This document shows positions 10,934 to 22,407 of a stretch of 64,000 bases of DNA, piece by piece. The notes beneath the pieces were generated by a model. The model did no database searches and was not told where the DNA came from. It saw only the letters and a list, made by a program, of their open reading frames with translations. Where the stretch lies: assembly GCA_028564925.1 (NCBI GenBank), contig CM053029.1, forward strand, positions 35,084,026-35,148,025, read 5' to 3'. Both the position numbers and the translations under genes were made by a program. The DNA comes from Lithobates sylvaticus. Its lineage: Eukaryota; Chordata; Amphibia; Anura; Ranidae. The first letter of the stretch is position 1, and every line of letters begins with the position of its first letter.

Positions 10934-12400
10934 TTGTTCTTACAAGAGAGTGTAATTAATACTAAAGCCTATCTGAAGGATACTTGCCAGTTTTTGCAAC
11001 TATTGAATAGTATTAGCATTCTGGATGGCCAAGTCGTATTTCTAGTTACTGCAGACGTTGCTTCGTTATACACAATAATACAGCACAAAGATGCCCTACT
11101 AGCCTTAAATTGGGCTTTAAGTAAAAGAGATGACCTACTATTCCTTTAAATGAAATTTTTAGGTATGGCACTGGACTATTGTCTAAGTCATAACTATTTT
11201 TGGTACTTTTTTCACACAAATTAAGGGCGTTGCAATGGGCACAAAATTTGCGCCATCACTAGCCAATCTCTTTATGAGTGCATGGGAGGATCAATTTATA
11301 TATGGACAACGCAAAAGAACTTTTGTTCTATAAAAGATTTATTGATGACCTCTTCTTCATATGGGGGTTCAGAAACCTCCTTAGTTACATTTATCAATGA
11401 CCTGAATATTACAATAGAATTAAATTAGAATGCCAGTGGAGTCGGGAATCCATCAACTATTTAGATGTCACTGTGATGCCGATTGACCGTCATCTGGTCA
11501 CTAAATGTTTTTTTAAACAGACTGATCGCAACAGCTATCTGTCGATCCACACGACATGGATAAAAAATTTACCCAAAGGTCAACTTATAAGAATTAGGAG
11601 GAATTGCTCTCTAGATACAGATTACATAAGGAAAGTCCTAAAAAAAACATTTTGTGGAGAAAGATTATAAATACTGCTATCCTAGATAAAACTATCAATG
11701 ATGTGCAGAAAGGACCCCAAAGAGGCTGCTTGGTCGATAAGATTAAAGAAAAAGGACACCAAACATGAATGGGGCTTTATTAGTGCTTTTTAAAAAATAT
11801 TGGGCATTATTTAGCACTGACAAAATTTTAACCAAAGCCCTTCCAGAAAATCCCATTTTTATCTACAGAAAAGGTCAAAGTAGTAAAAAAAATACTAAAT
11901 CCACCAATTATACCTACTATGTTCTGGGATAGTCCTGGCTTTCATGCTTGTCGAAGATGTATATCTTGCCAACAAGTGCATATGAGATTGAGAGGAGTCA
12001 CTGAGTTTCAATCGACTGCGAACTCTAGGACATTTAAAATAAAAGATTTCATCTCTTGTATGTCTATCTATGTCGTATACGCACTTTAATGCCCCTGTAA
12101 CTTAATGTACATAGGTCGAACCAAACGCACTTTAGGCAAACGTGTCTCCAAGCACATCAATAATATTAAGATTGGCTACAAGGAACATAGCGTTTCTATG
12201 CATTTTAAAATCAAACAACAGTGATCCCTCAGTATTAAAATTCTGGGGTATAGAAAAAATGCATCCTGATTGGAGAGGAAGTAATAGGGTAAGGGAATTA
12301 TCCAAATGCAAAACAAAATGGATTTATTTAACCGATACCCTTAGCCCCAGAGGAATGAATGTGGAGTTAGATTTAAAGTGTTTTATTAGTTTTTTTTAAC
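10934..12400 (+). pseudogene. PLE-1: Penelope-like RT and GIY-YIG remnants
   Basis: PLEs encode a reverse transcriptase related to telomerase and, in this clade, a C-terminal GIY-YIG endonuclease. Recognisable blocks in order: NTKAYLKDTCQFL and FLVTADVASLYTIIQH (RT core, 10970-11085), GVAMGTKFAPSLANLFM (about 11227-11278), FIDDLFFIWG (catalytic box equivalent, about 11339-11370), RESINYLDVTV and LIRIRRNCSLDTDYIRK (11446-11637), then LYIGRTKRTLGKRVSKHINN of the GIY-YIG domain (about 12105-12165), and the C-terminal end NVELDLKCFISFF. The frame is broken several times. The 5' part of the ORF is missing and joins L1-1 directly. Confidence 0.75.
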
Positions 12401-13028
12401 CATTTTATAGGGTGATTTTAGTTTTTAGTATACATTGATGAATTTTATTAATTTTAAAGAGTCAAATTTTAATATAATATAGTATCTGTTAATTTATGTT
12501 CTATTGCTAGTTTTCACCCTTTGATAAAGTTAAACCAACATGTTAGTGCTATTATTCCTGCACATTGGGGTTGTAATTATTGATATAAACTACATTTAAA
12601 AATACTTTTAAAAAAATTAAATAAAAAAAAAATATATATATTTTTTTATAAATACAGTATAACAACAGTAAGCGGCATATGTGACTCTTGTTTATCTAAT
12701 TGAATATGAATTAGTATTACTTATATCAAAAATATTTATTTGCAGAATTTTATTAGCATGCAATGGTTATGAGGTAATTATAACTTCCTATGCAGCGCTC
12801 TGTCTCATGAAAATTATTTTATACTTATTAGGATTTTAAGCATGTTATAAATGTATTATACATCTATATCACTTCGGGGTTAGCACTATTAATTTGGTTG
12901 TTAATCCGTTTTGCACTAATGAATGAATCCTTTGCCATACACAGTGCAATCAAGCAAGATCATGGATCGGTGGGCTGATTGTTTTGATCTGGTTAACTGT
13001 GGTGCTGATTATGCTTAATACATAGTGT
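12401..13028 (+). other. 3' flank of PLE-1 ORF, AT-rich
   Basis: About 630 bp, very AT-rich. It contains TTTTCACCCTTTGATAAAG (about 12512-12530), a typical position for the conserved motif downstream of PLE ORFs. No gene was seen. Confidence 0.4.
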
Positions 13029-13032
13029 TTAA

Positions 13033-13944
13033 CCACTTAAGCCCCGGACCAATTTGCAGCCAAAGGACCAGGCCCCCTTTTGCAATTCAGCACTGCGTCG
13101 CTTTTACTGACAATTGCGCAGTCGCGCGACGTGGCTCCCAAACATAATTGGCATACTTTTTTCCCACAAATAGAGCTTTCTTTTGGTGGTATTTTATCGC
13201 CCCTGCGGTTTTTATTTTTTGCGCTATAAACAAAAATAGAGCTATAATAAATATCCCAAAAAAATATATTAAAAAAACATTTTTTTTCCTCAGTTTAGGC
13301 CGACACATATTCTTCTACATATTTTTGGTAAAAAAAATAAATAAATAAAAAAAAAAAATCGCAATTATTGATTGGTTTGCGCAAAGTTATAGCGTTTACA
13401 AAATAGGGGATAGTTTTATAGCATTTTTATTAATATTTTTTTTTTACTAGTAATGGCGACGATCAGCGATTTTTTTTTTTTTTTTTTTTTTTTATTGTGA
13501 CTGCGACATTATGTCGGACACATCAGACATTTTTGGGACCATTGTCATTTATACAGAAATCAGTGCTATTTAAATGCACTGATTCCTATGTAAATGACAG
13601 TGGCGGGGAGGAGTTAGTGTGACGTGTGTGTGTTTTTTTTTCACAGTAGGGGGCGTGGCTGACATCTGACGATCAGTGACAGGCAGTGTAGGAAGCGCGG
13701 GGAGAGGTTTGTTTACACAGACCTCTCCCCGTTCTTCAGCTCTGTGACCCGATCGCGGGACACCAGGGGTGATCGTGTCCGCTGGTCCCGCGGTCACGGA
13801 GCTCCCGACCGGGTCGCGAGCGTGCCGCCGGCGGCGCACGTGCGACCCCACGGCTGGGCAATGAAAGGGGACGTACCGGTACGTGCTTTTGCCCAGCCGT
13901 GTCATTCTGCCGACGTAAATGTGCAGGAGGCGGTCGGCAAGCGG
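13033..13944 (+). mobile_element. family A TTAA MITE, full-length (912 bp)
   Basis: Exact TTAA on both sides (13029-13032 and 13945-13948). Ends: CCACTTAAGCCCCGGACC and GGCGGTCGGCAAGCGG. The order of landmarks defines family A: AATTGCGCAGTCGCGCGAC, TTCCCACAAATAGAGC, TTTTTTGCGCTATAAAC, TCAGTTTAGGCCGACAC, GATTGGTTTGCGCAAAG, AGTAATGGCGACGATCAGC, a T-tract, GTCATTTATACAGAAATCAG, and a GC-rich end with stem-forming segments (ACAGACCTCTCCCCG). There is no ORF of transposase type. A TTAA target is typical of piggyBac, so a non-autonomous piggyBac-like element is the best guess. Confidence 0.75.
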
Positions 13945-13948
13945 TTAA

Positions 13949-14362
13949 ATATACACTTCCTTTTTTAGTATAGGAGGTATGTTTGAGATATTTTTGTAAA
14001 TGTTTATATTAGTTATATAATGCACTATAGCCCTATAAGATTAAAGGATTGTTTGCAAGTGCAGCTAGGATGGGTGGTGAGAACCGCTCAAATAGTAAAA
14101 TTAACATACGAGAGCGGGTTAATTCCCATGAGCTTGTGTGTGTATAAAAGGTTGGGAGCTGCACTGTGTCACCACGCCCTCTGACAAAAGCAATGAGGAA
14201 ACTAGTCAGGGCCTGATCACGCAGCAACCCATGCCATTGAATCAAGCTGTCGGCTCTCCAGTTTACCTCCCGGGATCACAGAGGGAGTGACTTCACAAGT
14301 GTAATTTTACTTATGCTTTTAACTTATGTTTTTATTGTAAGTGTACTTCTATGGAGGGTTTA
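13949..14362 (+). other. PLE-1 terminal-repeat remnant, part 1
   Basis: Contains TGTATAAAAGGTTGGGAGC (promoter-like, about 14142-14160) followed by CACGCCCTCTGACAAAAGCA and ACTAGTCAGGGCC, the kind of motif found in PLE pseudo-LTRs. It continues at 17101 after the family B insertions. Confidence 0.45.
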
Positions 14363-14366
14363 TTAA

Positions 14367-16110
14367 CCACTTGACCACTTAAACCCCCTTCCTAACCAGA
14401 CCAAATTTCAGCTTTCGGTGCTCTCACATTTTGAATGACAATTACTCAGTCATACAACACTGCACCTATATGAATTTTTGTCCTTTTTTTCACACAAATA
14501 GAGCTTTATTTTGGTGGTATTTAATCACCGCTGTTTTTTTTTTATTTTTTGCGCTATAAAAGAAAAAATACAGAAAATTCTGTAAAAAAATTAATTGTTC
14601 TTTGTTTCTGTTATAAAATTTAGCAAGTTGGTAATTTTTCTTCATAAATTTTGGCCAAAATTTATACTGCTACATATCTTCGGTAAAAATAAGTACAAAT
14701 TGGTGTATATTATTTGGTCTTTGTAAAAGTTATAGTCCACAAGCTATGGTGCCAATATCTGAAAATTGATCTCACCTGATCACACCTGAAGTACTCATGG
14801 CCTATCTCATTTCTTGAGACCCTAACATGCTAGAAAAGTACAAATACCCCCCAAACGACCCCTTTTGGAAAGAAGACATCCAAAGGTATTTAGAAAGATG
14901 CATGGTGAGGTTTTTGAAGTTGTCGTCATTTTTTCCCACAATTCTTTGCAAAATCAAGATTTTTTTTTTCACAAAATTGTCATATTAGCAGGTTATTTCT
15001 CACACACAGCATATGCATACCACAAATTACACCCACATTCTGCAGTTACTCCTGAGTATGGCGATACCACATGTGTGAGGCTTTTACACAGTGTGGCCAC
15101 ATACAGAGGCCCAACATGCAGGGAGCACCCAGGCCAATTTTGACATTTCTCTCCTACATGTAAAAATCATAATTTATTTGCTAGAAAATTACATAGAACC
15201 CCAAAACATTATATATGTTTTTTTAGCAAAGACCCTAGAAAATACAATGGCGGTCGTTGAAACTTTTTCTCGGATGGTATTTGCGCAGCAATTTTTCAAA
15301 TTGCATTTTTTTTTGGAAAAAAAATGTTTTGTGCTTTTAAAAAAAACAAAACACTAAGGTTAACCCAATGTTTTCGCATAATGTGAAAGATGAAGTTACG
15401 CCGAGTAAATAGATACCTAACATGTCACCCCTTTGAAATTGCACACACTCGTGGAATGGTGCCAAACGTCGCTACTTAAAAATACCCATAGGTGATGCTT
15501 TTAATTTTTTTACTGGTTACATGTTTTGAGTTACAGAGGAGATCTAGGGCCAAAATGATTGCTCTCGCTTTAACGTTCGCAGCGATACCTCACATGTGTG
15601 GTTTGGAACCCGTTTTCATATGTGGGTGGGACTTACATATGCGTTCGCTACTACATGCAAGCACACAGGGACAGGGGCGCCTTAAATTTTTTTTTTTTTT
15701 ATTGTACTTTATTTATTTTAGTTTGACACTTTGACAGATGTAAACATCCCTTGTAATAGGAATATGGCATGACAGGTCCTCTTTACAGTGAGATATGGGG
15801 TCAATAAGACCCCACATCTCACCTCTAGGCTGGGAAGCCTGAAATAAAAAAAATAAAAAAAACATCCTTGCTTTGATCGTACCGGCGAGTCAGTAGAAGC
15901 ACCAGGGGGCGGCAATAGGGGGAGATGTCCCCTCTCGCCTCCCGTAAGAATGATCAAGCAGCGGAACAGCCAATATAATCATTCTTATGGTGTAGGGAAT
16001 CGTCGGCTGAAAAAGCTGATATCTGAATGATGCCTGTAGCTGCAGGCATCATTCAGATATCCCCGCACAAAGTCAAGGATGTCATATAACGGCCAGCGGG
16101 CGGGAGGTGG
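14367..16110 (+). mobile_element. family B TTAA MITE (1744 bp)
   Basis: TTAA flanks both ends (14363-14366 and 16111-16114). It starts CCACTTGACCACTTAAACCC and ends GGCGGGAGGTGG. Landmarks: CACAAATAGAGCTTTATTTT, GCGCTATAAAAGAAAAAA, TATACTGCTACATATCTTCG, ACCCCTTTTGGAAAGAAGAC, GATACCACATGTGTGAGGC, GGAGCACCCAGGCC, TCACATGTGTGGTTTGG, and a 3' GC-rich part with TGATGCCTGTAGCTGCAGGC. Similar to but longer than family A. No transposase. It lies within PLE-1 remnants, so it post-dates that element. Confidence 0.7.
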
Positions 16111-16114
16111 TTAA

Positions 16115-17096
16115 AATGCTTTTTTTTTAACACAAAGTTGTCAATTTATACAATATTTCTAACACATAGCATGTACATACCAAAAATTACACCCCAAAAA
16201 AAGATTTTCCTACTCCTCCTGGGTACAGCGATACCACATGTGTGAGACTTCCACAGCCTGGTCACATACAGAGGCCGAGCATGGCTGGGTATCGCCAAGC
16301 ATGGCTAGGTACGGCTGGGTATCGCAGAGTATGGCTGGGTATTACCAAGTATTGCAGAGTATGGCTGGGTATCACTGAGTATTGCAGAGTATGGCTTGGT
16401 ATTACCGAGTACTGCAGAGTGTGGCTGGGTATGGCTGGGTATGGCTGGGTATGGCTGGGTATGGCAGGGTATGGCAGAGTATGGCAGAGTATGGCTGGGT
16501 ATTGCAGCGTATTGGCAGAGTATTGCAGGGTATTGGCAGGGTATGGCAGAGTATTGAAAAGTATTGGCAGGGTATGGCAGAGTATTGAAAAGTATGGCTG
16601 GGTATGGCAGAGTATGGCAGAGTATTGCAGAATATGGCTGGGTATTGCAGCGTATTGGCAGGGTATGGCAGAGTATTGAAAAGTATTGGCAGGGTATGGC
16701 AGAGTATGGCAGGGTATGGCAGAGTATGGAGGGATGGCTGAGCATGGATGGATGGATGGATGGATCCATGGATGTGACTGCAATTGTCACAGAGCAGCGC
16801 TGTGGGCACTACAGATCCAGCCCACAGTGCTGCTGCCATCTGATCTCGCCCCTCCACTGTACAGATCAGTACACAAAGGGGAGAGAGGAACCGGGGTCAT
16901 GACATGTTTGTTTACAAGTGATCGCTCCGCGATCAGCGGCCGTTTACCATGATTAGTTATGCACCTGGTTTTGTGGACCCGACGGGGGGCGCGCAAGATC
17001 GGGATTCTGGGAGGACGTCACTGTACTCTGTACACTGTACAGAGTTATCCAACCGCCCTGTAGCCGTCATTCAGCTATGGGCCGGTTATTAAGTGG
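16115..17096 (+). mobile_element. second, partial family B element with a minisatellite
   Basis: Starts inside the family B body (CACAAAGTTGTCAATTTATA, matching about 14970 of the first copy) and ends GGTTATTAAGTGG followed by TTAA (17097-17100). Its 5' half is absent. The minisatellite at 16266-16740 sits directly after the GTCACATACAGAGGCC block. The GC-rich tail with CACAGAGCAGCGCTGTGGGC follows. Confidence 0.6.
16266..16740 (+). repeat. 10-11 bp minisatellite, unit GGTATGGCWG
   Basis: About 45 tandem units of GGTATGGCTG/AGTATGGCAG, some with TATTGGCAG (11 bp), then a short GATG tetranucleotide run (16746-16772). Every frame is open for long stretches because the unit lacks stops in most phases, so long reading frames here (WLGMAGYGRVWQ-like, and PYPAIPCHTL-like on the other strand) are artefacts. 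Confidence 0.9.
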
Positions 17097-17100
17097 TTAA

Positions 17101-17285
17101 ATAAACATACCTTTTGGAAAATTGGATTACGCTATGTGCATCCTTATTTTCTTGCTTATCACGAGCAATATACAGATGGAAAGATGCAGTGATTGCTGAT
17201 TTTAGCCACCTGACATCCACACACCTTCCCACTAATATTGGATGAAGATTCACAGAGGCTTACTGATGACAACATACCCAGAGAT
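17101..17285 (+). other. PLE-1 terminal-repeat remnant, part 2
   Basis: About 185 bp with GTGCATCCTTATTTTCTTGC and TTGGATGAAGATTCACAG, similar in style to PLE pseudo-LTR text. It continues beyond the hAT-like MITE at 17879-18109 (CCAGTAATATCTGGTAAG, TTTCACATTTTGGCTGCC) and ends near 18556. Confidence 0.4.
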
Positions 17286-17878
17286 TAGACATGTGCAATT
17301 CGTTTCGTTTTTTTTCATTTTTTTCGTTCGTTCGTTTTCGTACGAATGAACGAATCGAAGGAATCCGAATAACGAATCGTTCGAATCGTACGAATCCGAT
17401 TAACAAATCGTTCGAATCTAACGAATCCGAAAAGCAACGAAAATCCGAAAAAAAGAAAAGGAACAACGAAAATTAATGAAAAAATTCGTACATTCGTAAC
17501 TTTTTTTTTGTTGAATTGGTAATTTTCCGTGTCCCTTACAATGGTGCTGCTTAACGTGCTTCGAATGGATTGAACAAAAAAATTCGTACATTCGTAACTT
17601 TTTTTTTTCGATTCGTAAATTATTAAAATGTAATAGCATACACATTACATAAAACTATGAATTATGCTCCGATTACGAATGTACGAATAACTACGAATGC
17701 GTTTGAATAAACGAATGAACGAAAATTAAACTAACGAAAAAACGAATCAACAAAAAATAACTCTTACAAATGTACGAATCGTTACGAATACTGACGACTT
17801 ACGAATGTACGAATCAACGGAAACGAAAAAAAAAAACGAAACGAAAATAAACTAATTTTTTTGTTGTGCACATGTCTA
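17286..17878. mobile_element. hAT-like MITE with TAGACATGTGC ends (593 bp)
   Basis: Ends TAGACATGTGCAATTCG and ...GTGCACATGTCTA. The 8 bp CCAGAGAT is duplicated exactly at 17278-17285 and 17879-17886. The body is a dense field of ACGAAT/ATTCGT words in both orientations (for example CGTTCGTTCGTTTTCGTACG, CGAATCGTTCGAATCGTACG). It has the same terminal module as foldbacks C3 and C4 but none of their central core. No coding potential. Confidence 0.85.
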
Positions 17879-18109
17879 CCAGAGATATGCAATAAATCCA
17901 GTAATATCTGGTAAGTTTCTTTTGGGGGATTGTCATTCAAGCATTGCGGTGATAGTTAATCGTCTGGAGTAATTCATTATAATTTACCCTGAACACTTCT
18001 CTTTTGGAGCAAATTTTCCTTCATCTTTTTCACATTTTGGCTGCCTATTTTGTCAAAAGTGGACTGTGTACCAAGTTTGAAAGACTTTCAGAATATATAA
18101 GCGCTATTA

Positions 18110-18513
18110 TGCCTTGTACACATGATCGGACATTCCAACAACAAAATCCAGATTTTTTCAGACGGATGTTGGCTCAAACTTGTCTTGCATACACACGGTC
18201 GCACAAAGTTAATCAGAAATTACGAACATCAAGAACACGGTGACGTACAAAACGTATGACGAGCCGAGAAAAATTAAGTACAATAGCCAGTGCTGCTCTT
18301 CTGCTTGATTCTGAGAATGCGTGGCACTTTGGGCATCGGAATTGTGTACACACGGATTTTGTTGTCGGAAAATTTTAGATCCAGCTCTCAAACTTTGTGT
18401 GTCAGAAATTCGGATGGAAAAAGTGCGATGGAGCCAACACACGGTCGGAATTTCCGACAACAAGCTCCTATCGCACATTTTCTGTCGTAAAGTCCAATCG
18501 TGTGTACAGGGCA
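18110..18513. mobile_element. Harbinger-like MITE, copy D1 (404 bp)
   Basis: Ends TGCCTTGTACACATGATCGG and (inverted) CAATCGTGTGTACAGGGCA, flanked by TTA (18107-18109) and TTG (18514-18516). Internal words GGTCGGAATTTCCGACAACA and GTGTACACACGG recur in both orientations. Closely related to D2 at 53335-53762. Confidence 0.65.
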
Positions 18514-18556
18514 TTGTTTAAATATTTATTTTGGACAAAATTTTTGTTACAATAAA

Positions 18557-18690
18557 ATAGATCAAATACCACCAAAAAGCTGTATTTGTGGGGAAGAGGA
18601 TGTCAGCTTTGTTTGGGTGCAACGTCGCACGACCGCGCAATTGTCAGTTAAATCGACGCAGTGCCGAATCGCAAAAAGTTCTCTGGTCAG
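18557..18690 (-). mobile_element. family A end fragment
   Basis: GATCAAATACCACCAAAAAG, CTGTATTTGTGGGGAAGAGG, GTCGCACGACCGCGCAATTG and GACGCAGTGCCGAATCGCAA are the 5' end of family A in reverse. Only about 130 bp remain. Confidence 0.6.
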
Positions 18691-19105
18691 GAAGAGGGGA
18701 AAAATCTTCCGGGGCGTTCTCGTCTGAGAGATCGTGCTATTATTGCTTTGACCCAAGTCCAGTCCAGGAAAAGGGGGAGGAGGAGTTCTTGGACCAAAAA
18801 TTGGTTGCTTAATCGTGACCAATTCTGTCATATGCCTTTGTTGCAGGAGCTCCAGGAGAATAATCCTGATGATTTCAGGAATTATCTCCGGATGACGGAC
18901 CCCTGCTTTCATAGTCTATTGGCTTTGCTTACCCCCTATATTAGTAAGCAGGACACATGCATGCAGCAAGCCATTACTCCCGAGCAAAGGCTCGTCGCCA
19001 CCTTGCGGTACTTGGCGAACTGGGATCTCCCCTCAGGCTCTGGGAATCATTATTCCAGAGACCTGTTCTGCCATCATCCAAGTCCTGCTGAAGGACTATA
19101 TTCAG
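18691..19105 (+). pseudogene. PIF/Harbinger transposase N-terminal exon, broken
   Basis: The translation has RRSWTKNWLLNRDQF, NNPDDFRNYLRMTDPCF, LLALLTPYISKQDTCMQQAI and TPEQRLVATLRYLA, the N-terminal region of HARBI1-like DDE transposases. After YLAN the frame shifts; the following bases in the next frame give SPQALGIIIPETCSAIIQVL and LKDYIQ, the expected continuation, so a short deletion with frameshift lies near 19020. The exon ends with CAG/GTAAGT (19103-19109), a good splice donor. The DDE exon was not found downstream to 22860. The autonomous element is thus represented by one exon only. The start is uncertain because the upstream sequence is family A. Confidence 0.8.
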
Positions 19106-19668
19106 GTAAGTTTTAGCCTTTAACATCACATTCTATGCATTAAATGTTTGCTAATGTATTGTATTCATTTTTTCATTCCATAATTACCATTATTGTAATA
19201 TGCTGTGAATCTCCTCTTTGTCCTCATGCATGCTGTAATCTTTTAATGCTCCTTTTTTGTCCTTCATGCATATTTGCCTTCACTAACCTCCCCAGCATGC
19301 TACCCTGGGCCCATACACACTTAGCCTGGTAACTTAACAAGGTATTTTGTCATCTTCATTTTTGTGCTTACCCTAAAATGTGTACAAATGTTATTGTTGT
19401 CCTCAAATTCAGGCAGAGTGCAAAAGGCCATTTTTTTGGGGCCCAAATTAATTTGGAACCCTCCCTCCCCCTCCCCCCAAATGCTAAGTCAACCGATACC
19501 AATACTCTATCTGCTGACTTTGCAAAACCCATACACACTATAGCTCTGTTGTGGTCATATTTATTGATGAATTCCCCAAAGCATGTAGTGCAAGGGCCTG
19601 CCTGAATACCTTCAAACGGTACTGTTAAAAGTTGTTGTCTCCTATTATCTTGATGGGTTATTTCTGAA
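19106..19668 (+). other. likely Harbinger intron or flank
   Basis: About 560 bp after the splice donor. No reading frame with similarity to the DDE domain was seen. It is cut by the foldback at 19669 and probably resumes at 22621-22869. Confidence 0.35.
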
Positions 19669-20781
19669 TAGGGATGAGCCGAACACCCCCCCGTTCGGCT
19701 CGCACCAGAACCCGCGAACGGACCTAAAGTCCGTGCGAGCTTTAGAACCCTATTAGTTATAATGGATGCGAACGTTCGAAATTAAAAGTGCTCATTTTAA
19801 AGGCTAATATGCATGTTAATGTCATAAAAAGTGTTTGGGGACCTGGGTCCTGCCCAGGGGACATGTATCAATGCAAAAATTTTTTTTAAAAACGGCCGTT
19901 TTTTCAGGAGCAGTGATTTTAATAATGCTTAAATTGAAACAATAAAAGTGTAATATTCCTTTAAATTTCGTACCTGGGGGGTGTCTATAGTATGCCTGTA
20001 AAGGGGCGCATGTTTCCCGTGTTTAGAACTGTCTCTGCGCAAAGTGTCATTTTTGAAAGTAAAAAAGCTATTTAAAATCACTCGCGGCTAATGTTAATTC
20101 ACGGCTCCCGTAACACAGAGAACAGTGATTCATTGAAACTCATTCATAAAAAAAAAGTCATTGATAAAAAAAAAAAAAAAATGAAAAAAAAAAAAGCGTA
20201 GGGGTCCCCCCAAATTCAATAACCAGGCCCTTCAGGTCTGGGATGGATATTAAGGGGGATCCCAGCCAAAAAAAAAAAAAAAAAAAAAATGGCGTAGGGT
20301 CCCCCTCAAAATCCATACCAGACCCTTGAGGTCTGGTATGGATTTTAAGGGGAACCCTAGCCAAAAAAAATGGCGTGGGGTCCCCCTCAAAATCCATACC
20401 AGACCCTTATCCGAGCACGCAACCTGGCAGGCCGCAGGAAAAGAGGGGGGGACGAGAGCGGCCCCCCCTCTCGCCTGAACCGTACCAGGCCACATGCCCT
20501 CAACATTGGGAGGATGCTTTGGGGGTCTAAGACCCCTAAAGCACCTTGTCCCCATGTTGATTAGGACAAGGGCCTCTTCCCCACAACCCTGGCCGGTGGT
20601 TGTGGGGGTCTGCGGGCGGGGGGCTTATCGGAATCTGGAAGCCCCCTTTAACAAGGGGACCCCCAGATCCCGGCCCCCCCCCCTGTGTGAAATGGTAAGG
20701 GGGTACAAAAGTACCCCTACCATTTCACCAAAAAAGTGGCAAAAATGGTAAAAAGGACAGGAGACAGTCTTTGACAATTCC

Positions 20782-21404
20782 TTTATTAAAATCTTCTTTC
20801 TTCTTTCTTCATCCTTCGGATTCTTCATCTTCTCCTTCCTTCATCTTCTTCCATCTTCTTCTTCCATTTTCTTCTTCCTCCGATCCGCTTCTTCTTGCGC
20901 TGGTCTTCTCGTCCTTCTCGTCCGGCATCTTCTTCCGTCGGCGTCGGCGTCGGTGTCGGTGTCTTCTTGGGCCGCTCCGCGCAATGGAGGCTCCCGCTGT
21001 GTGAGGCTCCGCTCCATCTGACAGGTCTTTTAAAACGGAGGGCACCTGGTGACCCCGCCCCCCTCTGACATCATGGGGAAAGCCATCATGGAATTCCCCA
21101 TGACGTCCCTGTGCGTCAGAGGGGGCGGGGTCACCAGGTGCCCTCCATTATAAAAGACCTGTCAGACGGAGCGGAGCCTCACACAGCGGGAGCCTCCCAT
21201 TGCGCGGAGCGGCCCAAGAAGAGACAGAGACACCGACGCCGACGCCGACGGAAGAAGATGCCGGACGAGAAGGACGAGAAGACCAGCGCAAGAAGAAGCG
21301 GATCGGAGGAAGAAGAAAATGGAAGAAGAAGATGGAAGAAGATGAAGGAAGGAGAAGATGAAGAAACCGAAGGATGAAGAAAGAAGAAAGAAGATTTTAA
21401 TAAA
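20782..21404. promoter_or_regulatory. central transcription cassette of foldback C2
   Basis: The plus-strand arm has GGGGCGGGG (21122-21130), TATA-like TTATAAAAG (21148-21156), then a purine-rich run of GAAGAAGA type, and AATAAA at 21399-21404, 251 bp from the TATA. The minus-strand arm mirrors it with AATAAA at the complement of 20782-20787, but its TATA has decayed to TTTTAAAA. The palindrome centre contains ATGACGTCC. Small charged reading frames cross the TATA and are not conserved in length or frame between copies, so a non-coding transcript is more likely. Confidence 0.5.
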
Positions 21405-22346
21405 GGAATTGTCAAAGACTGTCTCCTGTCCTTTTTACCATTTTTGCCACTTTTTTGGTGAAATGGTAGGGGTACTTTTGTACCCCCTTACCATTTCACA
21501 CAGGGGGGGGGCCGGGATCTGGGGGTCCCCTTGTTAAAGGGGGCTTCCAGATTCCGATAAGCCCCCCGCCCGCAGACCCCCACAACCACCGGCCAGGGTT
21601 GTGGGGAAGAGGCCCTTGTCCTAATCAACATGGGGACAAGGTGCTTTAGGGGTCTTAGACCCCCAAAGCATCCTCCCAATGTTGAGGGCATGTGGCCTGG
21701 TACGGTTCAGGCGAGAGGGGGGGCCGCTCTCGTCCCCCCCTCTTTTCCTGCGGCCTGCCAGGTTGCGTGCTCGGATAAGGGTCTGGTATGGATTTTGAGG
21801 GGGACCCCACGCCATTTTTTTTGGCTAGGGTTCCCCTTAAAATCCATACCAGACCTCAAGGGTCTGGTATGGATTTTGAGGGGGACCCTACGCCATTTTT
21901 TTTTTTTTTTTTTTTGGCTGGGATCCCCCTTAATATCCATCCCAGACCTGAAGGGCCTGGTTATTGAATTTGGGGGGACCCCTACGCTTTTTTTTTTGTT
22001 TTTTATTAATGAATGACAGCTCTCTGTGTTACAGGAGCCATCAATTCATTAGCCGCGAGTGATTTAAATAGCTTTCTTCCTGCAAAAATGACACTTTTTT
22101 GCAGGGAAAGTTCTAAGCACAGGAAACCTGCCCTCCTTCACAGGCTACCTATAGACACCCCCCAGATGTGATACTGCAATGCTGTTCTAACAGCATGCAC
22201 ACACATATCCCCAGAAATAAAGAACATATTGTTGTCAGCAGTCAGCAGCACACTGACACGCTGACACTGTGAGTGAAACATAATATGCGAGGCCGCCGCC
22301 GCGGCGGCCTCTTATACCGTGGGGCGTGTATTAAAGCCCCTGAGCT

Positions 22347-22383
22347 ATAATTGGCTACAGGCATCCTGCCTGTAGCCAATTAT
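22347..22383. repeat. perfect stem-loop, 17 bp stem, in the C2 right end
   Basis: Bases 22347-22363 pair with 22367-22383 around a 3-base loop (TCC). The stem contains ATTGG and, mirrored, CCAAT. Confidence 0.8.
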
Positions 22384-22407
22384 GGCTCTCCTCGCTGCCG
22401 GCGCTGT

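Noticed and set aside
16242-16902. Long open frames on both strands (up to about 170 residues)
   Set aside because: They arise from the 10-11 bp minisatellite, are open in several phases at once, and have no non-repetitive domain.
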